Positions 8,054 through 17,223 of a stretch of 64,000 bases of DNA are shown here, one piece after another (position 1 is the stretch's first letter; every line of letters begins with the position of its first letter). This stretch comes from an uncultured Rickettsiales bacterium. GTDB lineage: Bacteria; Pseudomonadota; Alphaproteobacteria; Rickettsiales; Rickettsiaceae. The DNA lies in assembly GCA_903952265.1 (NCBI GenBank), contig CAJBEU010000001.1, positions 115,992-179,991 on the forward strand, written 5' to 3'. Both the position numbers and the translations under genes were made by a program. Below the pieces are notes generated by a model. The model was given only the letters and a program-made list of their open reading frames with translations, searched no databases and was not told where the DNA came from.

Positions 8054-9814
8054 ATGTCTTATATTAAGAGACTATCAGAGTCCACAATTAATCTGATTTC
8101 TGCAGGAGAGGTAGTTGTAAATCCGGCTTCTGTAGTGAAGGAGTTGGTAGAAAATTCTATAGACGCCAAAGCCAAAAAAATTGAAATTTGGCTAGAAAAT
8201 GGCGGAAAGACCTTTATCGTTGTTAAAGATGATGGTATTGGAATGTCCAGAGAGGATTTGCATCTTTCTGTAGAGCGCTATACTACCTCTAAACTTGACC
8301 AAAATGACCTGCAAAATATTTCTACCTTAGGATTTAGGGGGGAGGCATTGGCTTCCATTATTGCTGTAAGTAAAGTCAGTATAACAACCAGGCATAATAA
8401 AGGGCATGATTCGTATAAGTTAATTGCAGGTCAAGAATTACAAAGTATTCCTGTAGTTTCTGACTTTGGTACAAAAATAGAAGTTAGAGATTTGTTCTAT
8501 ACTACTCCTGCGAGGCTCAAATTTTTAAGATCTGACAAAGCTGAGGCATCTTTATGCCTTGGAGCAATCAAAAATATGTCTGTTGCATACCCCTATATAG
8601 AATTTGTTTGTTATCTAGATTATAGAGAAGTTTTTTGGGCCCCGTGTCTAAGTAATCTGCCAATCAAAGATGCTTTTAGGTCGCGGGCTGCATTGATTTT
8701 TGGTCAAGATTTTGTTAATTCTTCAATTCCGATAGATATAAAGGAAGGAGTGTTAAAACTTTGGGGTTTGATTAGCGTGCCTACGTATAATAGAGCCAGT
8801 AGCTTTGAACAAATATTTTTTGTTAATTCCCGTTTTGTTAAGGATCCAATCTTAAAATCTGCATTAAAACGTGCATATAGTGACCTAGTTCCACAGAATC
8901 GTCATTCTGTAGTGATTCTGAATCTTGAAATTGATCCGTATTTTATCGATGTTAACGTACATCCAGCTAAAACTGAGGTTCGATTTCGCTCTCCTAAAGA
9001 AATAGGGGACTTGATAGTGGATGGCATAAAGTCTGTCATCGGCAGTAACGCCCATCTTTTGATGGAGAATTCAAATCTGGATGTTTCATTTGATTGGCCT
9101 GCATCTAGGCCTTATCAATTAGATAGAAATTATGAAAATCTTCTCAAAGAGACTCATAAATTATTTGAACCAAAACCTCAGATAAAGTTAAATTCACAAC
9201 CTGAATTAGATTCTTCTCCTGAAGGTGTAAATTCGTTTCCTCTTGGCTTTGCTTGTTTTCAATTTAATGGCACTTTTATTGTTAGTCGTACTGAAGATAG
9301 CATAGTGATTACAGATCAGCATGCAGCGCACGAGCGTATAATCTATGAATCTATCAAGGAATCTTTTTTGAATAGATCCTTAGAGACTCAGCCCTTATTG
9401 AGACCTTTGAAGATAAATATTTCTTCAGATATCCATGCCTTTACTCAAAACCAAGAAATGCTTAGAGAGTTTGGCTTACACATATCTGTTCAAGAGAAAG
9501 AGAATTTTATCCTTGTAAATTCTGTTCCATTGCTTCTTGTACAATCAGATATTGCAAAATTAATAATGGACTTGGAGGATGATTTTGCTTTAATTCAGGA
9601 AATGCAAAGTATTAAGGATAAGTCTGAATATATTTGCAAAACCTGGGCTTGCCATCACTCTATAAGGGCAAATAGAAATCTTAGCCTTGACGAAATGAAT
9701 CAGATTCTGCGTATGATTGAATCTACTAGTAATGCAGGACAATGCAATCACGGTAGACCCAGTTATATTAAGTTTAAAAATTCGCAAATCGCTAAATGGT
9801 TTGAAAGAATTTGA
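8054..9814 (+). CDS. mutL: DNA mismatch repair protein MutL
   Basis: 586 residues. MutL couples mismatch recognition by MutS to strand incision. The GHKL ATPase domain is complete: ENSIDAKA (residues 33-40), DDGIGM (59-64), GFRGEAL (93-99), followed by the TTPARLKFLRSDKAE loop and the DVNVHPAKTEVRF transducer motif. The C-terminal domain has the latent endonuclease motif DQHA-x2-E-x4-E at residues 421-432 plus a late CNHGRP motif, so this is the nicking type of MutL rather than the MutH-dependent E. coli type. The linker between the domains is short. The gene ends in TGA. No mutS lies in this window. Confidence 0.96.
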   Translation: MSYIKRLSESTINLISAGEVVVNPASVVKELVENSIDAKAKKIEIWLENGGKTFIVVKDDGIGMSREDLHLSVERYTTSKLDQNDLQNISTLGFRGEALASIIAVSKVSITTRHNKGHDSYKLIAGQELQSIPVVSDFGTKIEVRDLFYTTPARLKFLRSDKAEASLCLGAIKNMSVAYPYIEFVCYLDYREVFWAPCLSNLPIKDAFRSRAALIFGQDFVNSSIPIDIKEGVLKLWGLISVPTYNRASSFEQIFFVNSRFVKDPILKSALKRAYSDLVPQNRHSVVILNLEIDPYFIDVNVHPAKTEVRFRSPKEIGDLIVDGIKSVIGSNAHLLMENSNLDVSFDWPASRPYQLDRNYENLLKETHKLFEPKPQIKLNSQPELDSSPEGVNSFPLGFACFQFNGTFIVSRTEDSIVITDQHAAHERIIYESIKESFLNRSLETQPLLRPLKINISSDIHAFTQNQEMLREFGLHISVQEKENFILVNSVPLLLVQSDIAKLIMDLEDDFALIQEMQSIKDKSEYICKTWACHHSIRANRNLSLDEMNQILRMIESTSNAGQCNHGRPSYIKFKNSQIAKWFERI

Positions 9815-9956
9815 ATCTATAGATCCTCGATAAATTAAACCAGCTTAGAGATCTTGGATTCTGAAATCCATTTAGGAGATTTATTTGTTTGTGTGCAAAG
9901 GCTCTACTAGACATGGAGCTTGCTAGTCGTGGAGGTCTGTCTTTAGCAAAGAAACC

Positions 9957-9984
9957 AAAAAGCACCAGACGTGGAATCTGGTGC
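9957..9984 (-). terminator. rho-independent terminator for tlc
   Basis: Perfect 8-bp arms GCACCAGA/TCTGGTGC (9962-9969 and 9977-9984) with a 7-base loop. Read on the minus strand the hairpin is followed at once by five T residues (9957-9961). It lies about 90 bp beyond the tlc stop codon, in the right orientation to end that transcript. Confidence 0.65.
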
Positions 9985-10071
9985 ATTCGTGATTCTAAAC
10001 TGAAAAATAGAAAAATGCTTGTATTTTTTAGCTTTTATTTTTTGAAATATCTTCCTAACTTTAATGCATAA

Positions 10072-11601
10072 TTATCTGTTAAAGGATTCCTGCATCTCTT
10101 GCTTTTTTTGTTCATATAGCTTTGATAAACCAAGTACCGAGTATACCCACAATAGACTTACTATTACTAAAATAATTCCTAAATAAGGAGCTATCGTCAT
10201 TTGTGTTGCCACTGGAGATATAATAAAAAACATTTGTTGAACTATCCCTCCACCGGATTTACCAAGTCTACCGCCAACTCCATCTACTGCAGCCTTTCCT
10301 TGAGTTTTAATTTGATCATCAAGGGGTATGTAAGCCATCTCTTTTGTTGGGTCAAAAATCGAGTACTTGGCTCCTTTTGTAATTATTACCAAACCAGCTC
10401 CTATGAAAACAGCAAGAGCAACTGGACTGATGTCAAAAGCACCTAACAAAATTGAGGCTTCTTCTCTGAATAGTATCAGTAAGAAAAAGGCACTTCCAGT
10501 TACTAGTGTAACAAGAGGCGTAACTAAGGCACATGCCTTCCAACTGAATTTTCTGGTCATGTTAGCTCCAATAATCATCAAGAACACTGCAGCTACTCCA
10601 GTAATTGTTGAGTACCATCCATAAAAGTTTGTAATATCGGCAGCTTTATTTGCAAATAACACTTTTACCTGACTTTTAAATGTTACTTCAACAAAATTTA
10701 TAGTCATGCCATATCCAAGCAGGAGAAGTGCTATAAATCCAAGATATCTGGATCTAAAGACTATTTTTATGCTTTCAGAAAAGGTGAGTTTAACTTTTGA
10801 CCTTTTCTTTGAGCCGATTTCTTCTGGATTATACAATTCTTTGTCTGTTAAAACATTGTTTTGTATCCAATTATGAAGGTACAAAATTGTGCAAAAGGCG
10901 ACCAAAAGACATAAAATTATCCAGTTAAGTATCTTCCCCCATCTTTCTGAATCTGAAGGAATGTGAGAGTGTATTTTTGTTAAAAATACTAGCAGTTGGC
11001 CAGATAGCACTACTCCAAAATTGGCTACTAAACCAAACAAAGGGTAGATTCTTTTTGCTTCCCCAACTTTGGTAATTTCATTTGCGAGTTGCCAAAAGAT
11101 TACTGAAAGCCCTATTGTTCCCCACAGTTCTGCAAATATGTAAAATAGAGCAAAACTCCAGTTACCTATTAGTGCCGTAATGTAACGTATGTTTGGATAT
11201 GCTATTGCCATCGCATCTATCCATTCAGGAGATGCGTGAAGCAGATGCGTATTAGGAAGTACAAGATATCCAAGTATCAAAAAGAACCCAGAAAAAAAAC
11301 ATACTGTTGTTCTAAACAGAGCTGGTTTTGAAAGTAGCGTTGCAAGTTTTCCGTAAAATCCCATTAACAGTATTACAAATGGTAAAGTTCCCCAAGTTTT
11401 TAGAAAAGAAAAAGATTCAGATCCACAACCATGGGCTGTTAACAATAATGCATCTTTTACGTCCCTTAAGATTGTGTAGTTAAAAAGCACAAAAAACATT
11501 ATAAGAGCTAAAGGTAGCACTTTTTTTATTTCTCTTCCTGTTACTGGCCAGAAAAAAGCGCGTAGCGGAGAGAACTTGATTTCGCTTGAGTTTATAGACA
11601 T
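10072..11601 (-). CDS. tlc: ATP/ADP translocase (nucleotide transporter, Tlc family)
   Basis: 509 residues with about twelve membrane spans, the usual length for Tlc/NTT carriers. These carriers in Rickettsiales, Holosporales, Chlamydiae and plastids exchange ATP for ADP or import other nucleotides across the inner membrane. The N-terminal block LPLALIMFFVLFNYTILRDV and DALLLTAHGCGSE matches the conserved family start, and the C-terminal LDDQIKTQGKAAVDGVGGRL with its charged loop matches the family region just before the last spans. This is the strongest sign in the window of an intracellular, host-energy-using lifestyle. Whether it carries ATP/ADP or another nucleotide cannot be told from sequence alone, as paralogues differ in substrate. 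A terminator follows on the same strand. Confidence 0.93.
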   Translation of the reverse strand: MSINSSEIKFSPLRAFFWPVTGREIKKVLPLALIMFFVLFNYTILRDVKDALLLTAHGCGSESFSFLKTWGTLPFVILLMGFYGKLATLLSKPALFRTTVCFFSGFFLILGYLVLPNTHLLHASPEWIDAMAIAYPNIRYITALIGNWSFALFYIFAELWGTIGLSVIFWQLANEITKVGEAKRIYPLFGLVANFGVVLSGQLLVFLTKIHSHIPSDSERWGKILNWIILCLLVAFCTILYLHNWIQNNVLTDKELYNPEEIGSKKRSKVKLTFSESIKIVFRSRYLGFIALLLLGYGMTINFVEVTFKSQVKVLFANKAADITNFYGWYSTITGVAAVFLMIIGANMTRKFSWKACALVTPLVTLVTGSAFFLLILFREEASILLGAFDISPVALAVFIGAGLVIITKGAKYSIFDPTKEMAYIPLDDQIKTQGKAAVDGVGGRLGKSGGGIVQQMFFIISPVATQMTIAPYLGIILVIVSLLWVYSVLGLSKLYEQKKQEMQESFNR

Positions 11602-11951
11602 AAAGAGTAAATATCGCTACTTTGAGTAGTATTTATTGAGTGATTATAAATTACGTGAGAGCGATTATATCCCTTTTAGAGAGTCAGTGTCAATAGTTCA
11701 ACAAATAAAGAGCAGATTTCTTGTTTTGTGGTTGTTGTAAACTTAAGGATGAATAATCAGAGAAAGATAAACCTTGCGCGATAATTGCTTAATTTTTAAT
11801 TAACTTATTTATAAAGTTATTACAGGCTTGCAAATATTTACAGATTGATTATATCCTTATGTATAAGTTTGTAGAGAGGATTTTCTGAAGAAGATAAAGT
11901 TAGAGTTGTTATCGTGATTTATTAATAAAAGATTAAATAAAAATAAGCATT
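11602..11951. other. divergent intergenic gap, no gene seen
   Basis: A 350-bp AT-rich gap between the divergently transcribed tlc and a small exported protein. It must contain both promoters, but several weak AT-rich matches compete and I would not choose one. No RNA gene, repeat or protein-like frame was found. Confidence 0.5.
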
Positions 11952-12392
11952 ATGAATATACCCAAATTTTTATTTGTTGCCGGAACTGGATTATTTTTGG
12001 GAAATACAGCGTTTGCCCAATACGTTCCTTTTGTTAACTTTATTTCGGAGATAAGGCAAAAAGAAAAGGAAGGCGCAAAGGTAGAGGACTATGAAGTTGT
12101 CATAAATGAATATACTCGGTATCTTGCAAGCGTTCCAAAAGAAGTAAAAGAAGAGGAAATGCGGCATATTGGAGAAATCTCAAAGATTGATAGAGAGATT
12201 GCAAAATTGCGCCATAAAAAAGCTCTTTTAAATTCCAAGCTTTCAGAGGCATCAAGAGCTCATCAAAATACTAAAATCTCCTTTGAGCAGAGATTACAAT
12301 CTTTGTCAAAAATAAATAAAAAGTATTCCGAAAACAAAATATCAAAAAATTATAAGAGAAAAAGGGACGATAGCCAAAAGCCGACTTTATAA
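11952..12392 (+). CDS. small exported coiled-coil protein, function unknown
   Basis: 146 residues. The first 22 form a signal peptide: MNIPK, a hydrophobic core FLFVAGTGLFLG, then an NTAFA cleavage site before QYVPF. The mature part is strongly charged and helical. A heptad-like stretch at about residues 75-125 (EISKIDREIAKLRHKKALLN, then a second helix) suggests a coiled coil, and the end is very basic (KNYKRKRDDSQK). No cysteine or enzyme motif is visible. It is transcribed divergently from tlc and convergently with secA. A periplasmic or surface structural role is possible, but I do not recognise a family. Confidence 0.65.
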   Translation: MNIPKFLFVAGTGLFLGNTAFAQYVPFVNFISEIRQKEKEGAKVEDYEVVINEYTRYLASVPKEVKEEEMRHIGEISKIDREIAKLRHKKALLNSKLSEASRAHQNTKISFEQRLQSLSKINKKYSENKISKNYKRKRDDSQKPTL

Positions 12393-12412
12393 TGACACCG
12401 GATTCAATAAGA

Positions 12413-12447
12413 AAGAAGTAGGGTGGGGCTTGCCTACACTACTTCTT
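12413..12447. terminator. possible bidirectional terminator between the exported protein gene and secA
   Basis: Nine-base arms AAGAAGTAG (12413-12421) and CTACTTCTT (12439-12447) flank a 17-base loop, and T-rich tracts follow on both strands. It lies 20 bp after the plus-strand stop and includes the last codons of secA, between two converging genes. The long loop makes it only a moderate candidate. Confidence 0.4.
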
Positions 12448-15040
12448 TTGCACCGTGGCAGTGCTTGTATTTCTTTCCAGATTCACATGGACAGTTTTGG
12501 TTACGTCTGATATTTGGAATATTGGCTTTTTGTACTTTAACCCTTTCTTTGGGAGCGCTTTCTAGTTCAACATGGCATACCCTTTGTATAAAGAGGGCGC
12601 TAAATCTTTCAAGCATTGTTTTAAATGAAAGAAACGCTTCAGATTTGTATTCGTTTAATGGATCTTTTTGAGCGTATGCCCGGTTCTGTATAGCTTCTTT
12701 TATTACTGATAACTCGGACAAATGTTCTCTCCAAACTTGATCTAGAGTGGATATTTGAATCAGCTTAGTTATTTGATTCATTTCTTCTTTGGTGCAGGAT
12801 TTTTCTTTTTTTTCGTATTCTTCATTTAATGATTCAAGTATTTTTCCTATAAATTTTTCCGCAGGTTCTTGCTGTAGGACGAATTCGCTAGATAAATCAA
12901 CGTTAAATGTGGTTTTACATTTTTTTAAAAAGCGATCTTTTACTTCATAAGGAATGAGATCAGAATCTTCTACAAAATTTTGAGTTGTACTTAAAGCTAA
13001 ATCTTGAGCCATTGCAAAAAAGGTAGCTTTTGCTGATTCTCCATCAGATTCCAAAAAGGAATTTCTTTGTTGATACACTAAAGTCCTTTGTTCGTTTACG
13101 ACGTTATCAAACTTCAGTAAATGTTGCCTTGCTTCATAGTGTTGATTTTCGATTTTTTTTTGGGCAGTAGCAATTGCCATGTTTGCCAGAGGATGATTTA
13201 TTGCATTTCCATTTTTTGGATCAAAATGTTTTTTTAAAAAAGCTATATTTTTTTCTGAAGCAAATAGCTTTATCAAGGTGTCATCAAGAGAGAGAAAAAA
13301 CTGAGACATACCAGAGTCACCCTGCCGTCCCGCTCTGCCTCGCAGTTGATTATCTATTCTTCGACTATCGTGTCTTAATGCTCCAATTACAAAAAGCCCT
13401 CCGGATTCTATAACTTTTCTCTTTTCTTCTAGGCATTTTTCTTGAATCTGATCCCTTAGCTCTTGTTTTTTTTGCTCACTAATATTTAGATTATTTTCTA
13501 GCTCTTCTTCAAACATCATTTTAGCATTACCTCCGAGCATTATGTCGGTTCCTCTGCCAGCCATGTTTGTTGCTATTGTTACTCGTTTAAAGCATCCTGC
13601 TTGGGCTATAATGGAGGCCTCTTGCGCGTGATTTTTTGCATTTAATACGGAATGAGGTATTTGACGTTTTGTCAGTAAATTAGACAGAATTTCGGATTGC
13701 TGTATGTCTCCCGTTCCGAGCAAAATGGGTTGGCCAATTTTGTTTCTCTCTTCAACTAGGTTCAAAATGGCTTCATGTTTGATCTCTGTCGTAGCGCATA
13801 TTAGATCATCATGGTCTTTACGCTGCAGAGGTTTATGTGTTGGAATTGCTTGTACTTCCAGATTATATATTTTTTTAAATTCTTCAGCTTCTGTTGAAGC
13901 TGTTCCTGTCATTCCCGAAAGGTGTTTGTAAGCGCGAAAATAGTTTTGGAAAGTTATTGAAGCAACTTCTTCATTTTCTTGTCTTACCGGAACTTTTTCC
14001 TTGGCTTCAATTGCTTGATGCAGACCACCTCCATACCTTCTTCCTTCCGATATACGACCCGTGTTGCTGTTGATGCAAAGTATTTTTGCATCTTTGACTA
14101 TGTAGTCTACGTCCTTTTTAAATAATGTGTGCGCTTTGAGGCTTTGGTTCACTTGATATACAAAATTGGCATTTTCTATGTCGTATAAACTTGTATCTTT
14201 TTCAATTAGACCACCATTTTGTAAAAAAGACTCTATTTTAAGGGCCCCTTCTTCCGAAAGGGAGGCGGTACCCATCTTTTCATCAACCAAGTAATCTGTT
14301 TTATTTAAGGTGGATACCATTTTGTCAATTACATTCCATGTCGCTAGATCTTCTCTAGAAGGTCCAGACAAAATCAACGGAGTCCTTGCTTCGTCAATTA
14401 GGATAGAGTCCACTTCATCTACGCAGGCTGCATGGAGCTTTCGCTGTACTTTTTCTTTTAAATCGAATTTTGTATTGTCTCTTAAAAAGTCAAATCCAAG
14501 CTCGTTATTAGTCGCATAAGTGACGTCACACTGATAAGCATGTTTTCTAGCTTCATCATTCATTCCAGATACGATGCATCCCACAGATATTCCCAAGAAT
14601 TTAAAAATTTCCCCCATCCAAGACGCATCTCTTTGAGCAAGGTAATCATTTACTGTAACGATATGCATTCCCATGGATTCTAGTGAGCGAAGGTATGCGG
14701 TAGTGGTGACTACTAGAGTCTTTCCCTCTCCGGTCGCCATTTCCGCTATTCCTCCGTGATGTAACACTAATCCTCCAAGCAGCTGTACGTTGAAATGTCT
14801 CATTCCAAGTACTCTTTTTGCAGCTTCTCTAACTACTGCAAAAGCTTCTGGCAATATTAAGTCTAGGCTAGCGCCATTTTGAAATGAATTGCGAAAATGT
14901 TGTGTTTTGTCTTTTAATTTTTGATCACTTAATAAGGCTATGCCCTTTTCTAAGGAATTGATTATTTCGACTGTTTTTTGAAAATGCTTTAATTTTTTAT
15001 TTCCAGAGTAGTTAAATATTTGTCTAAAAAGGCTGATCAT
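12434..15040 (-). CDS. secA: preprotein translocase ATPase SecA
   Basis: 868 residues, complete. SecA drives unfolded preproteins through SecYEG. Walker A ATGEGKT lies at residues 102-108 and the DEVDSILIDEART box near residue 210. The helicase-like second domain has NMAGRGTDIMLGGN and QLRGRAGRQGDSG. The C-terminal SecB/lipid-binding tail keeps the zinc motif CPCESGKKYKHCHG. The start MISLFRQIFN matches the family N-terminus. It is followed on the minus strand by a converging small gene. It serves the exported proteins in this window (BamB, the PpiC-like protein, the lytic transglycosylase, the 885-residue protein). Confidence 0.97.
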   Translation of the reverse strand: MISLFRQIFNYSGNKKLKHFQKTVEIINSLEKGIALLSDQKLKDKTQHFRNSFQNGASLDLILPEAFAVVREAAKRVLGMRHFNVQLLGGLVLHHGGIAEMATGEGKTLVVTTTAYLRSLESMGMHIVTVNDYLAQRDASWMGEIFKFLGISVGCIVSGMNDEARKHAYQCDVTYATNNELGFDFLRDNTKFDLKEKVQRKLHAACVDEVDSILIDEARTPLILSGPSREDLATWNVIDKMVSTLNKTDYLVDEKMGTASLSEEGALKIESFLQNGGLIEKDTSLYDIENANFVYQVNQSLKAHTLFKKDVDYIVKDAKILCINSNTGRISEGRRYGGGLHQAIEAKEKVPVRQENEEVASITFQNYFRAYKHLSGMTGTASTEAEEFKKIYNLEVQAIPTHKPLQRKDHDDLICATTEIKHEAILNLVEERNKIGQPILLGTGDIQQSEILSNLLTKRQIPHSVLNAKNHAQEASIIAQAGCFKRVTIATNMAGRGTDIMLGGNAKMMFEEELENNLNISEQKKQELRDQIQEKCLEEKRKVIESGGLFVIGALRHDSRRIDNQLRGRAGRQGDSGMSQFFLSLDDTLIKLFASEKNIAFLKKHFDPKNGNAINHPLANMAIATAQKKIENQHYEARQHLLKFDNVVNEQRTLVYQQRNSFLESDGESAKATFFAMAQDLALSTTQNFVEDSDLIPYEVKDRFLKKCKTTFNVDLSSEFVLQQEPAEKFIGKILESLNEEYEKKEKSCTKEEMNQITKLIQISTLDQVWREHLSELSVIKEAIQNRAYAQKDPLNEYKSEAFLSFKTMLERFSALFIQRVCHVELESAPKERVKVQKANIPNIRRNQNCPCESGKKYKHCHGAKEVV

Positions 15041-15107
15041 GGTTTTGCTATAGCTTATTTATATGAAGGGCTAATTTTGTCGTTTAGAGAAAAAAGAAGT
15101 AAACTGG

Positions 15108-16239
15108 CTATTGTGCTTTTGTTGGTTGGCAAATATTTGGCTGTAAAGAAGAGTTCATCGCAAGGCTTTTGGATACAAAATTCTCTAAATCTCCGTCAAG
15201 AACCTTTTGTATTTCTACCTCTTCGTGACCTGTGCGCATATCCTTTACGAGTTGATAGGGTTGTAACACATAAGAGCGAATTTGGCTTCCCCATCCTATT
15301 TCAGGTTTGTTTGCATGGCCTTTTTGCAACTGATCTTTTTGTTTTTGAACCTCTAGCATGTGAATTTTTGCTTTTAGCATGTTTATCGCCATTTCTTTAT
15401 TTTTATGCTGAGATCTATTGTTTTGACAGTGCACAACGATTTTGGTAGGTAAATGTGTAATACGCACAGCAGAGTCCGTGGTATTTACATGCTGTCCTCC
15501 AGCACCTGATGATCTGTATGTATCTACTCTTATATCTTGTTCATTGATTGTTACGTCTATCTCGTTTTCAACTTCTGGATAAACCCAGACGCTAGAAAAG
15601 CTTGTCATACGTTTTCCACTTGAATTAAAGGGAGATATTCTTACCAATCTATGTACTCCAGATTCAGTTTTAAACCAACCGTAACTATTTTTTCCTGTGA
15701 TCTTAATTGTACAAGACTTTATTCCTGCATCCACTCCATCTATCGAGTGTACGATTTCAGATTTTAACTTTAGTCTTTCTGCAAATCTTAGGTACATACG
15801 TAGCAAAATCGACGTCCAATCGTTACTTTCAGTTCCTCCCGCGCCTGAATTAAAGTCTATAAAGCAATTATTAAAGGACTGGGGATCTGAAAACAGACAT
15901 TCTGTTTCCAGAGTGCGAGCAGCAATTGCAAGGGCCGTCATTTCTTCAATTAGTTGACTTGCAAGCGTAGCATCTTTTTCGATTTTGAGCATTTCTGAAA
16001 TCTCTCTGCATTCTGCAAAACTTTTGCAAAGATCTTTAACTCTGCTTAATAATGAGGCTACTTTTGTCTTTTTCTTTAATAGCGTTCGTGCTTCTAACTC
16101 ATTATTCCATAGATCTTCCTTTTGCTCTGCTCGTATAATTTCCGAAAGTTCCTTTTCTAGTGCATCAACGTCAAAGACACCTCGTGATTAGGGAGATTGA
16201 ACGCTCTAGGGAATCTTGCAAAGTCTCAAAGGTCTCCAT
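15108..16239 (-). CDS. prfB: peptide chain release factor 2 with programmed +1 frameshift
   Basis: RF2 releases peptides at UGA and UAA. A short frame starts at ATG 16239-16237 and encodes 22 residues (METFETLQDSLERSIS to RCL), then meets TGA at 16173-16171. The site reads AGGTGTCTTTGAC, the classical slippery CUU-UGA-C with a Shine-Dalgarno-like AGG three bases before CUU, as in E. coli prfB. A +1 shift gives Asp-Val-Asp-Ala-Leu and joins the long frame, for 376 residues in total, the normal RF2 length. The long frame holds the codon-reading SPF tripeptide (about 202-204) and catalytic GGQ (about 247-249). Annotating only from the first ATG in the long frame (15992) would lose 82 residues. 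Gap to secA is 67 bp, so co-transcription is plausible. Confidence 0.95.
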
Positions 16240-16269
16240 TGTATTTTTAATTTTAGTAAAAAAACGGTA

Positions 16270-17199
16270 TTAGTTTGGGGTTTTTAAAATATTTACTTCA
16301 GAAAATAGGGCTTTTGCAAAAGATTCAGCTTCAAAGCTGGCTAGGTCACTCATTTTCTCTCCCATAGTTGTAAAGTGTATGGGCAGCTTATGCTTATTTG
16401 CAATTCCCACAATAGCACCTGCCTTGGCAGAGCCATCCAATTTGGTTAAAATGAGTCCAGTGATTTTGAGAGATTTTGAAAATACCTCTATCTGATTAAA
16501 AGCATTTTGGCCTACAGAAGAATCTAATATCAAAATATTGTGTTTTAATGTTGAGTTATTTAAGTTGCTCTGTACCACTTTACTAATTTTTTGTAATTCT
16601 TGCATTAGGTTAGTGTTATTACTCATTCGTCCAGAAGTATCGATCAAAACAAGATCGTAGTTTTCTTTTTGTGCTTTTTCCAAAGCCATGTAAGCAACGC
16701 TGGCTGGATCTTTTGTTTTTTCATCACAAAAGAAGTCAGCGCCAGCATTGGCGGAGATTATTTGTAATTGTTCTATTGCGGCAGAGCGAAAAGTATCGCA
16801 CGCTGCTACCAAAACTTTATAACTTGAGCAAAATCTTGAAGATAACTTTCCTATTGTAGTTGTTTTACCACTTCCATTAGTTCCACAAATTAACACTGCA
16901 TTGGTTTTGCCTTGAGTAATATTTAAAGGTTGTTCACAAGGAGCAAGAATTTCGTACACTAAGCTTTCTAGGGCTAAAATAGGGTCTATTTTTGATTTTG
17001 ATGAAATCTTGAGCTTATTTACTAATTCTATAGAGGTTGATACTCCAAAGTCTGCTTTGAGTAAAATTTTTTCTAATTCTTCAAAATCTTCTTGAGAAAG
17101 GTTTGTTTTGCTTTCAAACAAATCTTTTATTGAAGATCTGATTCCGCAAGAAGCTTTTTGTAAGATGTGGACAAAATCCTCGAAAAGCGATTTTTTCAT
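16270..17199 (-). CDS. ftsY: signal recognition particle receptor FtsY
   Basis: 309 residues. FtsY is the SRP receptor GTPase that brings ribosome-SRP complexes to SecYEG. The N domain helical bundle (residues 10-90) is followed by the G domain: G1 GTNGSGKTTT at 106-115, the DTSGRMSNN G3 motif, TKLDGSAKAG (G4) and a closing MGEKMSDLASFEAESFAKAL typical of FtsY. The acidic A domain of E. coli FtsY is missing, as in most alphaproteobacteria. prfB starts 30 bp after its stop and an 885-residue exported protein ends 24 bp before its start, so the three may be one operon. Confidence 0.95.
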   Translation of the reverse strand: MKKSLFEDFVHILQKASCGIRSSIKDLFESKTNLSQEDFEELEKILLKADFGVSTSIELVNKLKISSKSKIDPILALESLVYEILAPCEQPLNITQGKTNAVLICGTNGSGKTTTIGKLSSRFCSSYKVLVAACDTFRSAAIEQLQIISANAGADFFCDEKTKDPASVAYMALEKAQKENYDLVLIDTSGRMSNNTNLMQELQKISKVVQSNLNNSTLKHNILILDSSVGQNAFNQIEVFSKSLKITGLILTKLDGSAKAGAIVGIANKHKLPIHFTTMGEKMSDLASFEAESFAKALFSEVNILKTPN

Positions 17200-17223
17200 G
17201 TTGCAGTATCGTAGAATAGATTT

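Noticed and set aside
9889-10071. 60-codon plus-strand frame after mutL
   Set aside because: It runs through the hairpin that looks like the tlc terminator and shows no protein-like pattern.
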